From positions 1 through 64,000 of the forward strand of contig JAWPHD010011053.1 of assembly GCA_037043455.1 (NCBI GenBank): a DNA stretch of 64,000 bases. The letters are read 5' to 3'. This DNA is from Cyrtodaria siliqua (lineage: Eukaryota > Mollusca > Bivalvia > Adapedonta > Hiatellidae). The notes beneath the pieces were generated by a model. The model saw nothing but the letters and a program-made list of their open reading frames with translations, was not told the DNA's origin and ran no database searches. Every line of letters begins with the position of its first letter. Position 1 is the first letter of the stretch. Position numbers and translations under genes: made by a program. This document shows positions 58,501 to 61,339 of the stretch, piece by piece.

Positions 58501-61339
58501 ATAACAAGTTGAGTTTTTTCTTCCTCCAATATGGAGATCTGTGAATTTTTTTCTAACTCTAATTTAGAGAGTTGGTCTACTCTTTCCTCCTCCAGTTTTG
58601 AGAACTGGATGGTTTTATCGCCCTCAATCTTGGAGAGTTCTAATTCACTTTTTTTCTTCAAAGATTCTTGAAGCTCTTTTAAGTTGTTCATTTCAGACTG
58701 GTGTTTTGTTTTAAGTGATTCCTGGAAATCGTGAAGCTCCTTCTTGTGCTCGTATGTTAATCTATTCTCCATCTGGAACAGAATAAAAAAAATTTATATT
58801 ATTATTATATATTTCTTTATAATACAGTATCTCCTTAGAATCAAGCCACAAAGGGACAAATCACTCTTGATGGTGCGGAGTAATGTTATCGTCTAGACGT
58901 GGATCGCTTGAGAACCAGGGAAAAAAACATATGTCAAAGCAGGCGACCACTGTACACTCTCAGTAACTACTCCAAGACGAAAATATCCAAATTGAGCATA
59001 AAAAAAAAATGAACTGGAGAAATCTTGTCATGTGCATCAGGATCTTAAAGGAGTTCCCACTTCATGTTGTTCAGTAAATTTGATTTTAAAGTTGTTGTTT
59101 TTTAAATACATATCTGCCTCAATGCACGTATTTACAAAATTTTATATGACAAAATGTTGCTGCCATGGATTTTTTCAAGGTGAGATAATTTAATCTCATA
59201 CCTTTTTGACAGCATCATGTTTTTCCTGTTCGAACTCCAGTCTTATTGTCTTGACGACGTTCTGGTGTTCTGCCTCCAACTCCTGTCTTATTGTCTTGTC
59301 GGCATTCTGGTGTTCTGCCTCCAACTCCTGTCTTATTGTTTTAAAGACATTTTGGTGTTCCGTCTCCAACTCTAGCCTTATTGTCTTGAGAGTGTTCTGG
59401 TGTTCCGCCTCCAACTCCAGCCTGATTTTCTTGACGGTGTTCTGGTGTTCCGCATTGAGGCTCTCCAATTCCTTCCACATTGTGGTGTCGGCATCCTCCT
59501 TCTCCGACTGGGTCACCTTTAACTGAAATGAAATTAACTTAGGTTTTACGTCCACATTAACACATCATATAGGTCATTTAGGGACAGCAACTACAGAGGG
59601 AGATAAGATGATGGATGAAGATTCCCATCATACATGCCTCGCGAGGAAGCGAACCCACACAGGCAGAGCTCTGTAGCTCTAAGGTGCAAGGCTTTATCCA
59701 ATGAGCTACAGAGGCAGCTAATTTTAACTGAATGGAATATTTTGTTTAACTGAATGGAATAGTTTGTTTAACTGAATGGTTTGTTTGTTTGTTTGTATGG
59801 CGTTTTACGTCATTTTCAACACATGTAAGGTTATATACGGTCGATTTGTTGTGGTGGAGGCAGACCACCCACTTTTCCTGGGTAGAATCAATACTTCCTC
59901 ACTTACAAGTCGAGCTCCCAGTGGGATTCGAACCCGCAGCGGTGAGTGGGTTTACAACGCAACGTGAATAGAAAAGTTTGTCTAACCGAATGGAATAGTT
60001 TGTCTAACTGAAAGGAATAGTTTGTCTAACTGAATGGAATAGTTGGTCTAACTGAATGGAAGTTTGTTTCACAGCTCACCAATACATTATTTAGGTTATT
60101 AAGAGCCATTCTAATGAGTGGGAGAGGAAATGTGGTGCATACATATCAGATTCCACAGGATAACCATGAAATAAACAGTACCACTTCAATGATATTGAAA
60201 AGAAAATATATTTGAAAAAAGGCCACTTTAAAATATTACCAAGACTCATTTTTTGTTTTAAGGTATCGTTTTACTCACCATCCTCTCCAGGTACTTGACC
60301 TGCGTCTGTGCCGCATGTAGTTCATCCTTCCAACTCTCCTCCGAATGTTTGAGCTGCTGGATTTCGGTCTTCCTCTCCTCATATCGCTTAATCAGATCTT
60401 CCGACTCCACCTGCCGCACCTTCGTCACCCGCACAACCTGACGTTGTAGTGAAAAAAGTTGTCACGTTTATTTTTCGACTTTGTATTTATATTTAAATGC
60501 TTGAAGCCAATATGTGTTGCATTGTGACATATTGCGTGTTTTTAACATTTAATTCAATATTTGAATAACAAACACATACTTAAGAATTTAGAAATGATCA
60601 CATTCTACAGGAATATCACCTTTCTTGAAAGCTCATATTTTTTTCAGAAAGCATGGTCTTTTAAGAAAGCTTCTGCTGTTTAAAAAGCATGTGCACCTTA
60701 TGTCATTACAAGTGCAATGCTGGTGTCATTTGGGGTTCAGACATATGAACAACTGTCATTACAAGTGAAACGCTGGTGTCATTTGGGGTCAGACATGAAC
60801 AACTGTCATTACAAGTGAAATGCTGGTGTCATTTGGGGTTCAGACATATGAACAACTGTCATTACAAGTGAAATGCTGGTGTCATTTGGGGTTCAGACAT
60901 ATGAACAACTGGTCATTACAAGTGAAATGCTGGTGTCATTTGGGGTTCAGACATATGAACAACTGTTAGCACTTTCCACCCTTTTTGAAGATTTAGACAA
61001 AGAAAGTAACTGAACGATTAATTCCAACAGAGTTTGATGACACCTTACTAAACTATCCTGAGATATATATTTAACAGACCAGCCTAAAATGACTCGAAAT
61101 TTACTTAAAACAAAGTTTTAAGTTTTTCCTTTTCTCACCTCAGGAGATTTAGCGTGAAGAGTGAAGATCTCCGCCTGCAGTTCTCGTATTTTCCCCTGGA
61201 GCTGCATGTTCTCCTCACCCAGTGATGTCACTTCCTGTTGTACTTTCTCAAGGTCGGAACACCGCTCCGACTTCGTTCTAGACTCCTCCTCAAGTTGCAT
61301 CACCTTCTGTTTTAATCTCTTTAACTCCTCCTCTAGTTG
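19382..61339 (-). CDS. KIFC3: KIFC3-like kinesin-14 motor gene, 5' end outside window (14 exons joined)
   Basis: Minus-end-directed microtubule motor of the kinesin-14 family. Joining 14 exons with GT-AG borders gives an open frame of 893 residues plus stop: residues 1-458 are heptad/hendecad coiled coil, 459-495 the neck, 496-825 the motor, 826-893 the tail. Visible motor marks are [13 protein letters not shown] at the neck-motor join (kinesin-14 signature), P-loop GQTGSGKT (580-587), Switch I NEHSSRSH (691-698), Switch II DLAGSE (724-729) and [16 protein letters not shown] in the microtubule-binding region; none is damaged, so an active motor is expected. Motor wording, including the DDDG segment and [17 protein letters not shown], is closest to vertebrate KIFC3, known for transport at adherens junctions, Golgi and the apical membrane. 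All exon phases match. The first exons lie past base 64000. The gene spans over 42 kb because its introns are filled with repeats. Family call is firm; KIFC3 orthology is likely, from recalled family sequences. Confidence 0.93.
19850..20395 (+). repeat. dispersed repeat with (ACGG) end; its left part also at 57200-57420
   Basis: ACAAATAATGATATTTTCTA, GGGGCCTTAACATAAC, TTTTATGCCCAATTTCACTC recur at 57240-57400. The right part has the duplicated words GTACAAAGTTTCATTGTTGT and ACTTTGAAAGTTATTAGCCA (20110 and 20288) and ends GGACAGACGGACGGACAACG, like the 3' end of an (ACGG)-type element. Confidence 0.6.
20475..20922. mobile_element. TTAA MITE remnant with a second inverted-repeat element inside
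   Basis: Left end TTAAAGGGACACATGGCAAT; a degraded right end (AAGATTGCCGTCCCTA) near 20922. Inside, 20693-20908 runs from TTAACCATTAACCTCC to TGCTTAGCGGGTTAAGGGTT; the same element in reverse is at 43069-43240. Confidence 0.5.
22235..22255 (-). CDS. possible 21-nt tail microexon of the KIFC3-like gene
   Basis: A TTTACAG acceptor, 21 nt and a GTAACC donor on the minus strand. It would insert EGQGETK in phase 0 between ...NGDGTE and SEPSSP.... The frame fits and the peptide resembles the polar tail, but the acceptor tract is weak and such a short match may be chance. Confidence 0.45.
22578..22592 (+). repeat. (GT)n microsatellite
   Basis: A GTGTGTGTGTGTGTGTGT run in the kinesin tail intron. 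Confidence 0.9.
24078..25505 (+). repeat. 43-bp minisatellite with higher-order variants
   Basis: Unit AGACAGGTACATGTTCACAA plus GTCAATGCTTGTAGTATGCTTGT, with recurring versions carrying an extra AGTAGATATACC or AGTAAATATACC (55 bp). The long and short versions alternate in a repeated order, so larger blocks of several units were themselves duplicated. In the kinesin tail intron. Confidence 0.95.
25986..26137 (-). CDS. KIFC3-like exon, end of motor (residues 784-834)
   Basis: 152 nt, phase 1 in and phase 0 out. Acceptor cactattcacag, donor GAG|gtaggt. Reads [20 protein letters not shown] and then [19 protein letters not shown], the conserved final helix of the motor. The last part ([11 protein letters not shown]) begins the tail. 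The preceding intron carries the MITE with the nested mariner. Confidence 0.95.
26810..28142 (+). mobile_element. mariner element with TA target duplication
   Basis: 1333 bp bounded by near-perfect inverted repeats of about 28 bp (CGAGGGGTGTTCGAAAAGAA at left; right end differs by one missing G), flanked by TA at 26808-26809 and 28143-28144. The size and ends are those of a full-length mariner. It carries one transposase frame, described separately. Confidence 0.93.
27027..28028 (+). pseudogene. mariner transposase, one premature stop and third catalytic Asp lost
   Basis: Cut-and-paste transposase of the Tc1/mariner superfamily. One frame of 333 codons is interrupted by TAA at 27729-27731; both sides stay in the same frame. 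N-terminal helix-turn-helix region (about 1-120) includes RWIKRFRAG and SGRPGTAT. Catalytic marks: first Asp in [12 protein letters not shown] (D155), second in [11 protein letters not shown], and [13 protein letters not shown] where mariners have an Asp exactly 34 residues after the second (DD34D). Here codon 27879-27881 is GGC (Gly), one base from GAC. The protein is therefore doubly inactive. The terminal repeats remain nearly intact, so it could only move if a related transposase acted on it. Confidence 0.93.
28558..28755 (-). CDS. KIFC3-like exon with Switch II (residues 718-783)
   Basis: 198 nt, phase 1 in and out. Acceptor ctgtttttcag, donor CTAG|gtaaaa. Reads [20 protein letters not shown], then [23 protein letters not shown] and [20 protein letters not shown] is Switch II; the SINKSL and YRNSKLT segments form the loop L12/alpha-5 microtubule contact. 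Confidence 0.97.
28985..29330 (+). repeat. AT-rich tandem repeat of ATAGATCTGTTTATTT
   Basis: Irregular units of about 17-40 bp built from TTTATTTATAGATCTG and TTTATATGCTTATTTATAG. Many AGATCT sites. Lies between the Switch II exon and the decayed Switch I copies. Confidence 0.85.
29538..29862 (-). pseudogene. three decayed tandem copies of the Switch I exon's 3' part
   Basis: Units of about 112 bp, each with about 100 nt like the 3' part of the exon at 29879-30008 plus about 20 nt of its intron start (gtaagccacaatgttaccag). The nearest copy (about 29766-29862) still reads [13 protein letters not shown] and NRTTGVKTT with an intact donor; the middle one has lost a base and its donor; the far one has an insertion. 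All lack the exon's first 30 nt and a usable acceptor. Confidence 0.85.
29879..30008 (-). CDS. KIFC3-like exon with Switch I (residues 675-717)
   Basis: 130 nt, phase 0 in and phase 1 out. Acceptor cttatttcag, donor ACAG|gtaagc. Reads [17 protein letters not shown] followed by the Switch I motif NEHSSRSH and [20 protein letters not shown]. Ser and Arg of SSRSH contact the nucleotide and Mg. Three decayed copies of the 3' 100 nt of this exon follow in tandem at 29538-29862. Confidence 0.95.
30177..34380. repeat. 62-bp minisatellite (about 68 copies) built on an exon-donor junction
   Basis: Unit of 62 bp (some 60), read on the minus strand as ATGATGTAAACGAG|gtaggcagac followed by about 38 bases ending atttagtatggtag. 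The same ATGATGTAAAYGAG|gtaggcagac forms the 3' end and donor of the kinesin exon at 34383, directly beside the array. Variants occur at fixed places (CTCG/CTTG/CTCA before TTTACATC; ACCAT/AACAT; GCTATC/GCTAGC). It fills almost the whole 4.4-kb intron. Confidence 0.97.
34383..34500 (-). CDS. KIFC3-like exon whose 3' end seeds the 62-bp minisatellite (residues 635-674)
   Basis: 118 nt, phase 2 in and phase 0 out. Acceptor catgttacag, donor GAG|gtaggc. Reads (R)[20 protein letters not shown] and [17 protein letters not shown], the usual RDLL...PDG...PGL...V stretch of KIFC3-type motors. The last 15 nt of the exon and the donor recur in about 68 downstream copies that fill the intron. Confidence 0.93.
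34599..36506 (+). mobile_element. HINE-like element, family C, 320-bp units
   Basis: Starts AACAAGAGGTCAATGACCTT; GTAGTCGCTACAAACT recurs at 34651, 34971, 35291, 35611, 35931 and 36251, exactly 320 bp each time. Units carry GGCGGCCATCTTGAATTTCC and CTAGGATCAATTAGACATCA. Ends in GACGGACAGACGGACGG and a hairpin. AGCTCTACTGAT near the start is the exact complement of ATCAGTAGAGCT at the end. Confidence 0.85.
37038..38324 (+). mobile_element. HINE-like element, family C, second copy
   Basis: Same head, hairpin and (ACGG)n tract as 34599-36506, with GTAGTCGCTACA at 37089, 37409, 37729 and 38049 (320-bp spacing). Same orientation as the first copy, 530 bp further on, in the next part of the same intron. 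Confidence 0.85.
38330..39127. other. intron sequence, no gene; a small GC-rich block at 38940-39060
   Basis: The block has GGGGCGAAAAAAGGGCGTGC twice in a row and related words (GCGGGGCGGCATGT). Open frames on both strands there come from the repeat. Confidence 0.5.
39128..39260 (+). repeat. HINE-like family D head fragment
   Basis: ACAAGAAATGTCAGTCACCA, AGTGACAAATGCCCCCAAAA and CCTTGACCTCTGAGGTA match the head of 46697-48588. Confidence 0.65.
39648..39778 (-). CDS. KIFC3-like exon, motor core (residues 592-634)
   Basis: 131 nt, phase 0 in and phase 2 out. Acceptor aatatttacag, donor CCG|gtaaga. Reads [20 protein letters not shown] and [10 protein letters not shown] plus two bases of an Arg codon. 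PGINxRA and EIYNE are conserved kinesin strands and helices. It lies alone between a 13.3-kb and a 5.1-kb intron but joins in frame on both sides. Confidence 0.93.
39945..40690 (+). mobile_element. SINE family S2-like copy with a minisatellite grown in its tRNA head
   Basis: The head has an A-box-like TGGTCCAGTGGATAGCA at about 39962 and a B-box-like GGTTCAAGCC at about 40411, normally some 40 bases apart but here separated by about 430 bp of 19-bp repeats. The body that follows (CCATCTATCGGTGTCTACCA ... GGCTCTAAATAAC) is a diverged S2 body. Sits in the intron next to the exon at 39648-39778. Confidence 0.65.
39955..40385 (+). repeat. 19-bp minisatellite (about 22 copies)
   Basis: Unit CACAGTGGATAGCAYGGGA with small variants (CAGCGGATAGC, CAGCAGATAGC). 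The unit is the AGTGGATAGCA part of the SINE's tRNA-like A-box region. Open frames across it on the minus strand are only a by-product of the repeat. Confidence 0.9.
40795..41232 (+). repeat. 26-bp minisatellite (about 16 copies)
   Basis: Unit TACATATAACACAGGGAGGC plus ATAGAT. The last unit runs into ACACAGGGATTCCATAAAG at the start of the reverse-transcriptase relic, so the array may have arisen from that element's sequence. Confidence 0.9.
41521..42303. mobile_element. foldback MITE with long inverted arms, TTAA flanks
   Basis: Begins AGGGGTTGATTCACTATTTT and ends with the complement (…CAACCCCT), flanked by TTAA at 41517-41520 and 42304-42307. Arms of over 230 bp match across a centre near 42040 (for example ATTTTCTTTGCTTTAAAAGA on the right against its complement on the left). 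The left arm is split by a SINE at 41559-41806. It interrupts the reverse-transcriptase relic. Confidence 0.82.
41559..41806 (-). mobile_element. SINE family S2 copy inside the foldback MITE
   Basis: Copy of the dispersed element with tail CATTCAATTCA (reverse here) and body features TTCTTTAACGTGCTCGGAGG and ACACGGGACCGCCCGGTTTA. A direct repeat TTTATTTAT (41550-41558 and 41807-41815) flanks it, the target duplication of retroposition. The tRNA-like head is truncated, as is usual for LINE-mobilised SINEs. Confidence 0.78.
42700..42966 (+). repeat. 3' end of another (ACGG)-type element
   Basis: CAAGGGCCATAACTCTGTGG, CATTCCTGTAAAGTTTCGCG, GGACAGACGGACAAGTG and a closing GCCCCCCAAGTTGGGGC hairpin. 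It follows the reverse-transcriptase relic. Confidence 0.55.
43069..43240. mobile_element. short inverted-repeat element, reverse copy of 20693-20908
   Basis: TTAACCCGCTAAGCACGACT at left and GGGGGTTAAGGGTTAA at right; interior CTGATCAGTCATTTTCCCCA and AAACACCCCTTTGTCACATA match the other copy's complement. About 420 bp upstream of the TRIM-like start. Confidence 0.6.
43663..44787 (+). CDS. TRIM-like protein, N-terminal part: two B-boxes and coiled coil
   Basis: 374 codons from an ATG. Two zinc-binding B-boxes are visible: residues 22-62 (CEPC, then CVDCC, CNTC, HH) and 87-120 (CPQH, NCRSH, CGTC, DHRSC), followed by a coiled coil at about 123-240 and a polar stretch with repeated TEIPN-type units at about 305-360. 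There is no RING finger, as in many molluscan TRIM-like proteins. The frame ends at TGA 44785, but the continuation ([10 protein letters not shown]...) is open one base out of register, so the gene carries a net frameshift somewhere between about 44685 and 44787. It lies on the opposite strand inside a 13.3-kb intron of the KIFC3-like gene. Specific role unknown; relatives act as ubiquitin-related scaffolds, RNA-binding repressors or innate immune factors. Confidence 0.85.
   Translation: MSVPGRKAGRSVESEEELIIFCEPCSDEGQQLTASGFCVDCCEYLCNTCFTHHRRARPFRHHVLQDQKTMPRSKPLTKTVDTTVDKCPQHQGEVITFNCRSHDQLVCGTCIAIDHRSCDSISYVEKEYEELEKKLADLGQQIDSDTITTKQNVTDIDKYSSEAIERIGQFRAEITHFLDKLEQDVINEAKRRRDEDQENMTSISNKLDDMRSEIHSTTTNLDHLHKIKQNGKLFPAMDKTKLEMQKLDDRLTQIKTDNKIKMYRFEPEKQIQDLMENLTILGNLSLKNEPNDTKITQLIEQKESKKMRTSEIPNNSQVTQTEIPNYSKASQIEISNDCKVTQAENTTDRKTTETEIPSTQNSDTPNRHQCQISQ
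44807..45541 (+). CDS. TRIM-like protein, C-terminal part: NHL-type beta-propeller, shifted frame
   Basis: 245 codons including stop, in the frame one base off that of the first part. It reads [22 protein letters not shown]..., and later [20 protein letters not shown] and [18 protein letters not shown], the strand-turn pattern of NHL/six-bladed propellers seen at the end of TRIM2/3/56/71-like proteins. The frame is open upstream to about 44685, so the two halves belong together and would give about 620 residues. The shown ATG is probably internal. No GT-AG intron of credible size removes the shift. It is either a recent pseudogene or an assembly error. Confidence 0.82.
   Translation: MGSALLPDNQLVIIDLNNYKVKLVDTQQNRITTEIRLPVQPRGITKVATTQVAVTQGSKIQFVSVVSHTLSKGQEIEVNGTCFGIEHNDGTLIVTFSDPAKVEIINMTGTVLRSLINDTINKQLFDSPYHIAISPDKTAMYVSDYNKHTVTCMMMDGTVKAVYKDDNLKYPRGLAIDRTGTVYVCGGFSSHNIHQITAECIKIQILLGQEHGLSLPHSITYCDREDKLYVGMNQQNVVKVFQLK
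45577..45901. mobile_element. TTAA MITE, intact copy (family M1)
   Basis: 325 bp with TTAA at both ends and inverted repeats TTAAAGGGACACATGGCAAT and ATTGCCGTGTGTCCCTTAA. The AT-rich inside has the family markers TATTATTGGTGAAATGTAAT and TTGCTTTATACTATTCTTGT. It lies 35 bp after the stop codon of the TRIM-like gene. Confidence 0.88.
45930..46425 (+). repeat. about 110-bp tandem repeat (4-5 copies, two shortened)
   Basis: Units share GAGGGGTGAACTATTGTAAC, GATAAATAAAGGACAAGATA, and TTTTGCCTTCACCCCTCATA followed by a TTGATTAAAC segment. GAGGGGTGAA and TTCACCCCTC are complementary, so each unit could fold. Directly downstream of the MITE at 45577. Confidence 0.85.
46697..48588 (+). mobile_element. 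HINE-like element, family D, with an insertion at 47221-47764
   Basis: Starts ACAAGAAATGTCACTGTAAG; units of about 160 bp with AAGTTATTTAAAAATCCCTG, GTGTGACCTTGACCTTTGAG and ACATCGTCTTGTTATGGTGA; ends GACGGACGGACGTTGCGATT and TTTTCAGGGGCATAA. AAATGCCCC near the start complements GGGGCAT near the end. A shorter fragment of the head is at 39128-39260. Confidence 0.75.
47221..47764. mobile_element. insertion with short inverted ends inside family D element
   Basis: About 540 bp of unrelated, AT-rich sequence splits a family D unit. Ends CTAGGCTAGCGCT and AACGCGAGCCTAG are imperfect complements (11 of 13). Interior has repeated TTTAGCCAAATCTGGC-like words near the left end. No coding frame. Confidence 0.55.
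48589..49473. other. intron sequence, no feature seen
   Basis: AT-rich with long T and A runs; no frame or repeat recognised. Confidence 0.5.
49474..52600 (+). mobile_element. HINE-like element, family B, with internal family A piece and A-rich stretch
   Basis: Starts AACAAGAGGGCCAAAATTAC. About ten units of roughly 165 bp share GTGACCCCCGGGGCGGGGCC, CAGGGTCACCATTTGAACAA, GGACCATAAGCTTATAGC and TTTCAGAGAAGAAGATTTTT. At 50513-50775 a family A head (AACAAGAGGCCCAAGAGGGC) is inserted and followed by an A-rich run to about 51010. The end is ACGGACGGACGACGGACGG, then TAAGCTCTGCTGGCCCTTGG and CCAGTAGAGCT, a hairpin. Confidence 0.75.
52601..53092. other. intron sequence, no feature seen
   Basis: AT-rich, with several TTTTATTTTTATTTT runs; ends at the donor of the P-loop exon. 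Confidence 0.5.
53093..53197 (-). CDS. KIFC3-like exon with the P-loop (residues 557-591)
   Basis: 105 nt, phase 0-0. Acceptor tttatatttcag, donor GAG|gtaact. Contains [19 protein letters not shown] followed by the P-loop GQTGSGKT, which binds ATP phosphates with Lys586 and Thr587, then YTME. Many kinesins have GQTGAGKT; Ser in the fifth place is common and allowed. The following intron is 13.3 kb and contains the TRIM-like gene. Confidence 0.96.
53477..53658 (-). CDS. KIFC3-like exon, start of motor domain (residues 496-556)
   Basis: 182 nt, enters in phase 1 and leaves in phase 0. Acceptor atgatttcag, donor CAG|gtaagt. It reads [11 protein letters not shown] (beta-1, nucleotide-pocket RxRP) and then an acidic QDDDGVLYI strand and [15 protein letters not shown]. 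The intron just upstream holds a 36-bp minisatellite beginning about 40 nt from the acceptor, and that array is open in the same frame as this exon. Confidence 0.95.
53702..54435. repeat. 36-bp minisatellite (about 20 copies) beside the first motor exon
   Basis: Plus-strand unit ACACCTGTATAGTGACAAAC plus TGGGGAACAAAACAGA; some units are 37 bp (GGGAGAAC). On the coding (minus) strand each unit reads TTCTGTTTTGTTCCCCAG, a pyrimidine tract ending in CAG, then 15 nt and ACAGGTGTTC. The array starts about 40 nt from the acceptor of exon 53477-53658. Confidence 0.95.
54464..54692. mobile_element. inverted-repeat element (family P)
   Basis: TTGCATACCGGATAAGGTTA at left and AGCCTTATCCGGTATGCAAG at right, with CTTGCATATCAGAGACATGC and TGCATATCGGATGTTGG-type words inside. 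First of a cluster of related palindromic elements in this intron. Confidence 0.72.
54785..55175. repeat. foldback element split by the S1 SINE
   Basis: ATCATGGGTATTCATTTCAG and TTCCAACACTCGGTATGACT at left match, on the other side of the SINE, CAGAACCTTGGCAGAGCATC and a diverged complement (GTTGGAATACCCGAT). Same family as the palindrome at 55769. Confidence 0.6.
54844..55095 (+). mobile_element. tRNA-derived SINE (family S1), full length, 10-bp target duplication
   Basis: tRNA-like head with A box TGGCCTAATGG and B box GGTTCGAATCC, a body with GGCGGGAGGTGTACAGTACT and GGTCTGCCTCCACCAC, and a tail of CAAA repeats. Flanked by GACTGTTTTA at 54834-54843 and 55096-55105. It sits inside a palindromic element. 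The head does not fold as a proper tRNA, so it is not a tRNA gene. Confidence 0.88.
55353..56094. mobile_element. second family P element with a large central palindrome
   Basis: Ends TGCATACCAGATAAGGTTAT and ATATCCTTGTCCGGTATGCA. At 55769-55923 a near-perfect palindrome has 60-bp arms (AGAATCTATCATGGGTACTC ... GAGTACCCATGATAGATTCT); its loop is itself a small palindrome (TCGGAACC...GGTTCCGA). An S2 SINE piece lies within (55530-55722). It ends 16 bp from the neck exon's donor. Confidence 0.65.
55530..55722 (+). mobile_element. SINE family S2 fragment
   Basis: Plus-oriented body and tail: CGGTCTATCCTCCGAGCACG through GAGCCGTTAAACAACATTCA and a tail of ATTCA repeats. Lies in the palindrome-rich intron between the neck exon and the first motor exon. 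Confidence 0.7.
56111..56222 (-). CDS. KIFC3-like exon, kinesin-14 neck (residues 459-495)
   Basis: 112 nt, phase 0 in and phase 1 out. Acceptor catatttcag, donor AAAG|gtaagg. It reads [12 protein letters not shown]... and ends [12 protein letters not shown] plus the first base of the Gly codon completed by the next exon. The segment K(Y/H)[18 protein letters not shown] across the border is the classic neck-to-motor sequence of minus-end kinesins. It is flanked by a cluster of palindromic elements. Confidence 0.93.
56285..56600 (+). repeat. short (ACGG)-type element
   Basis: AACAAGTGAAGCACCAACAG at left, AGTTATGGTTCTTGTCATAT and AAGTTTCAAAGCTTTCC inside, GTAGACGGACGGACAAATGG at right. A single-unit relative of the tandem elements, 60 bp upstream of the neck exon's acceptor side. 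Confidence 0.5.
56935..57162 (-). CDS. KIFC3-like exon, coiled coil near the neck (residues 383-458)
   Basis: 228 nt, phase 0-0. Acceptor ctttgcag, donor GAG|gtgagt. Also begins exactly at an ATG ([15 protein letters not shown]), with a start much like that of the preceding exon. The later part ([20 protein letters not shown]) is more hydrophobic and contains Pro, so it may be a break in the coiled coil. It ends KTVTKVKKE. Confidence 0.88.
58018..58250 (-). mobile_element. S1 SINE, near full length
   Basis: Tail of TGTTTGTTTG, body TGTGGTAGAGGCAGACCACC (internal deletion of the CTGGGTAGAACC part), head with B-box complement GGGATTCAAACCC and A-box complement CCATTCGGCCATGG. It lies about 58 nt from the exon at 58308. 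Confidence 0.8.
58308..58772 (-). CDS. KIFC3-like exon, long coiled coil with 11-residue periodicity (residues 228-382)
   Basis: 465 nt, phase 0-0. Acceptor attctgttccag, donor GAG|gtaaaa. The exon begins exactly at an ATG ([13 protein letters not shown]). Its middle shows consecutive 11-residue units such as [22 protein letters not shown] and [11 protein letters not shown], a hendecad coiled coil. A SINE copy ends only about 60 nt downstream of the donor, in the intron. Confidence 0.88.
59202..59522 (-). CDS. KIFC3-like exon with five 15-residue coiled-coil repeats (residues 121-227)
   Basis: 321 nt, phase 0-0. Acceptor ttcatttcag, donor AAG|gtatga. After a lead-in ([17 protein letters not shown]...) come five tandem units of 15 residues, pattern (A/T)EHQNxxKxIRxELE, then a degenerate sixth (QEKHDAVKK). 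At DNA level this is a 45-bp tandem repeat, clear on both strands. Fifteen-residue spacing is not a whole number of heptads and fits a 15/4 coiled-coil phase. Confidence 0.88.
59550..59722 (-). mobile_element. another tRNA-derived SINE (family S3)
   Basis: On the minus strand a head with TAGCTCATTGGA (A-box-like) and GGGTTCGCTTCC (B-box-like), followed by a body that ends near the exon acceptor at 59522. Unlike S1 and S2 in body sequence. Starts within 30 bp of the exon's upstream border. Confidence 0.6.
59778..59965 (-). mobile_element. S1 SINE interrupting a simple tandem repeat
   Basis: Tail TTTGTTTGTTTGTATGGCG, body GTGGTGGAGGCAGACCACCC and B-box complement GGGATTCGAACCC. On both sides is a 20-21-bp tandem repeat with TAACTGAATGGAATAGTTTG (59724-59777 and 59966-60060). 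Confidence 0.78.
60279..60437 (-). CDS. KIFC3-like exon, coiled coil (residues 68-120)
   Basis: 159 nt, phase 0-0. Acceptor acaacgtcag, donor ATG|gtgagt. It begins [15 protein letters not shown] and ends [12 protein letters not shown]. No ATG is needed at its start because it is internal. The charged heptads continue the coiled coil of the neighbouring exons, and both borders agree with the same frame. Confidence 0.85.
60700..60965 (+). repeat. about 54-bp tandem repeat (5 copies)
   Basis: Unit GTCATTACAAGTGAAATGCT followed by GGTGTCATTTGGGGTTCAGACATATGAACAACT in pieces; five copies, one shortened (GGGGTCAGACATGAAC). In a coiled-coil intron of the kinesin gene. Confidence 0.9.
61139..61339 (-). 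CDS. KIFC3-like exon, coiled coil (residues 1-67)
   Basis: 201 nt, phase 0 in and out, acceptor ttttgaacag and donor GAG|gtgaga. It begins [13 protein letters not shown] and ends HAKSPE. Heptad pattern rich in Glu, Lys, Gln and Leu marks coiled coil. It is the most upstream exon that I can join firmly; the frame is open at its 5' border and the real N-terminus must lie further right. Confidence 0.85.
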
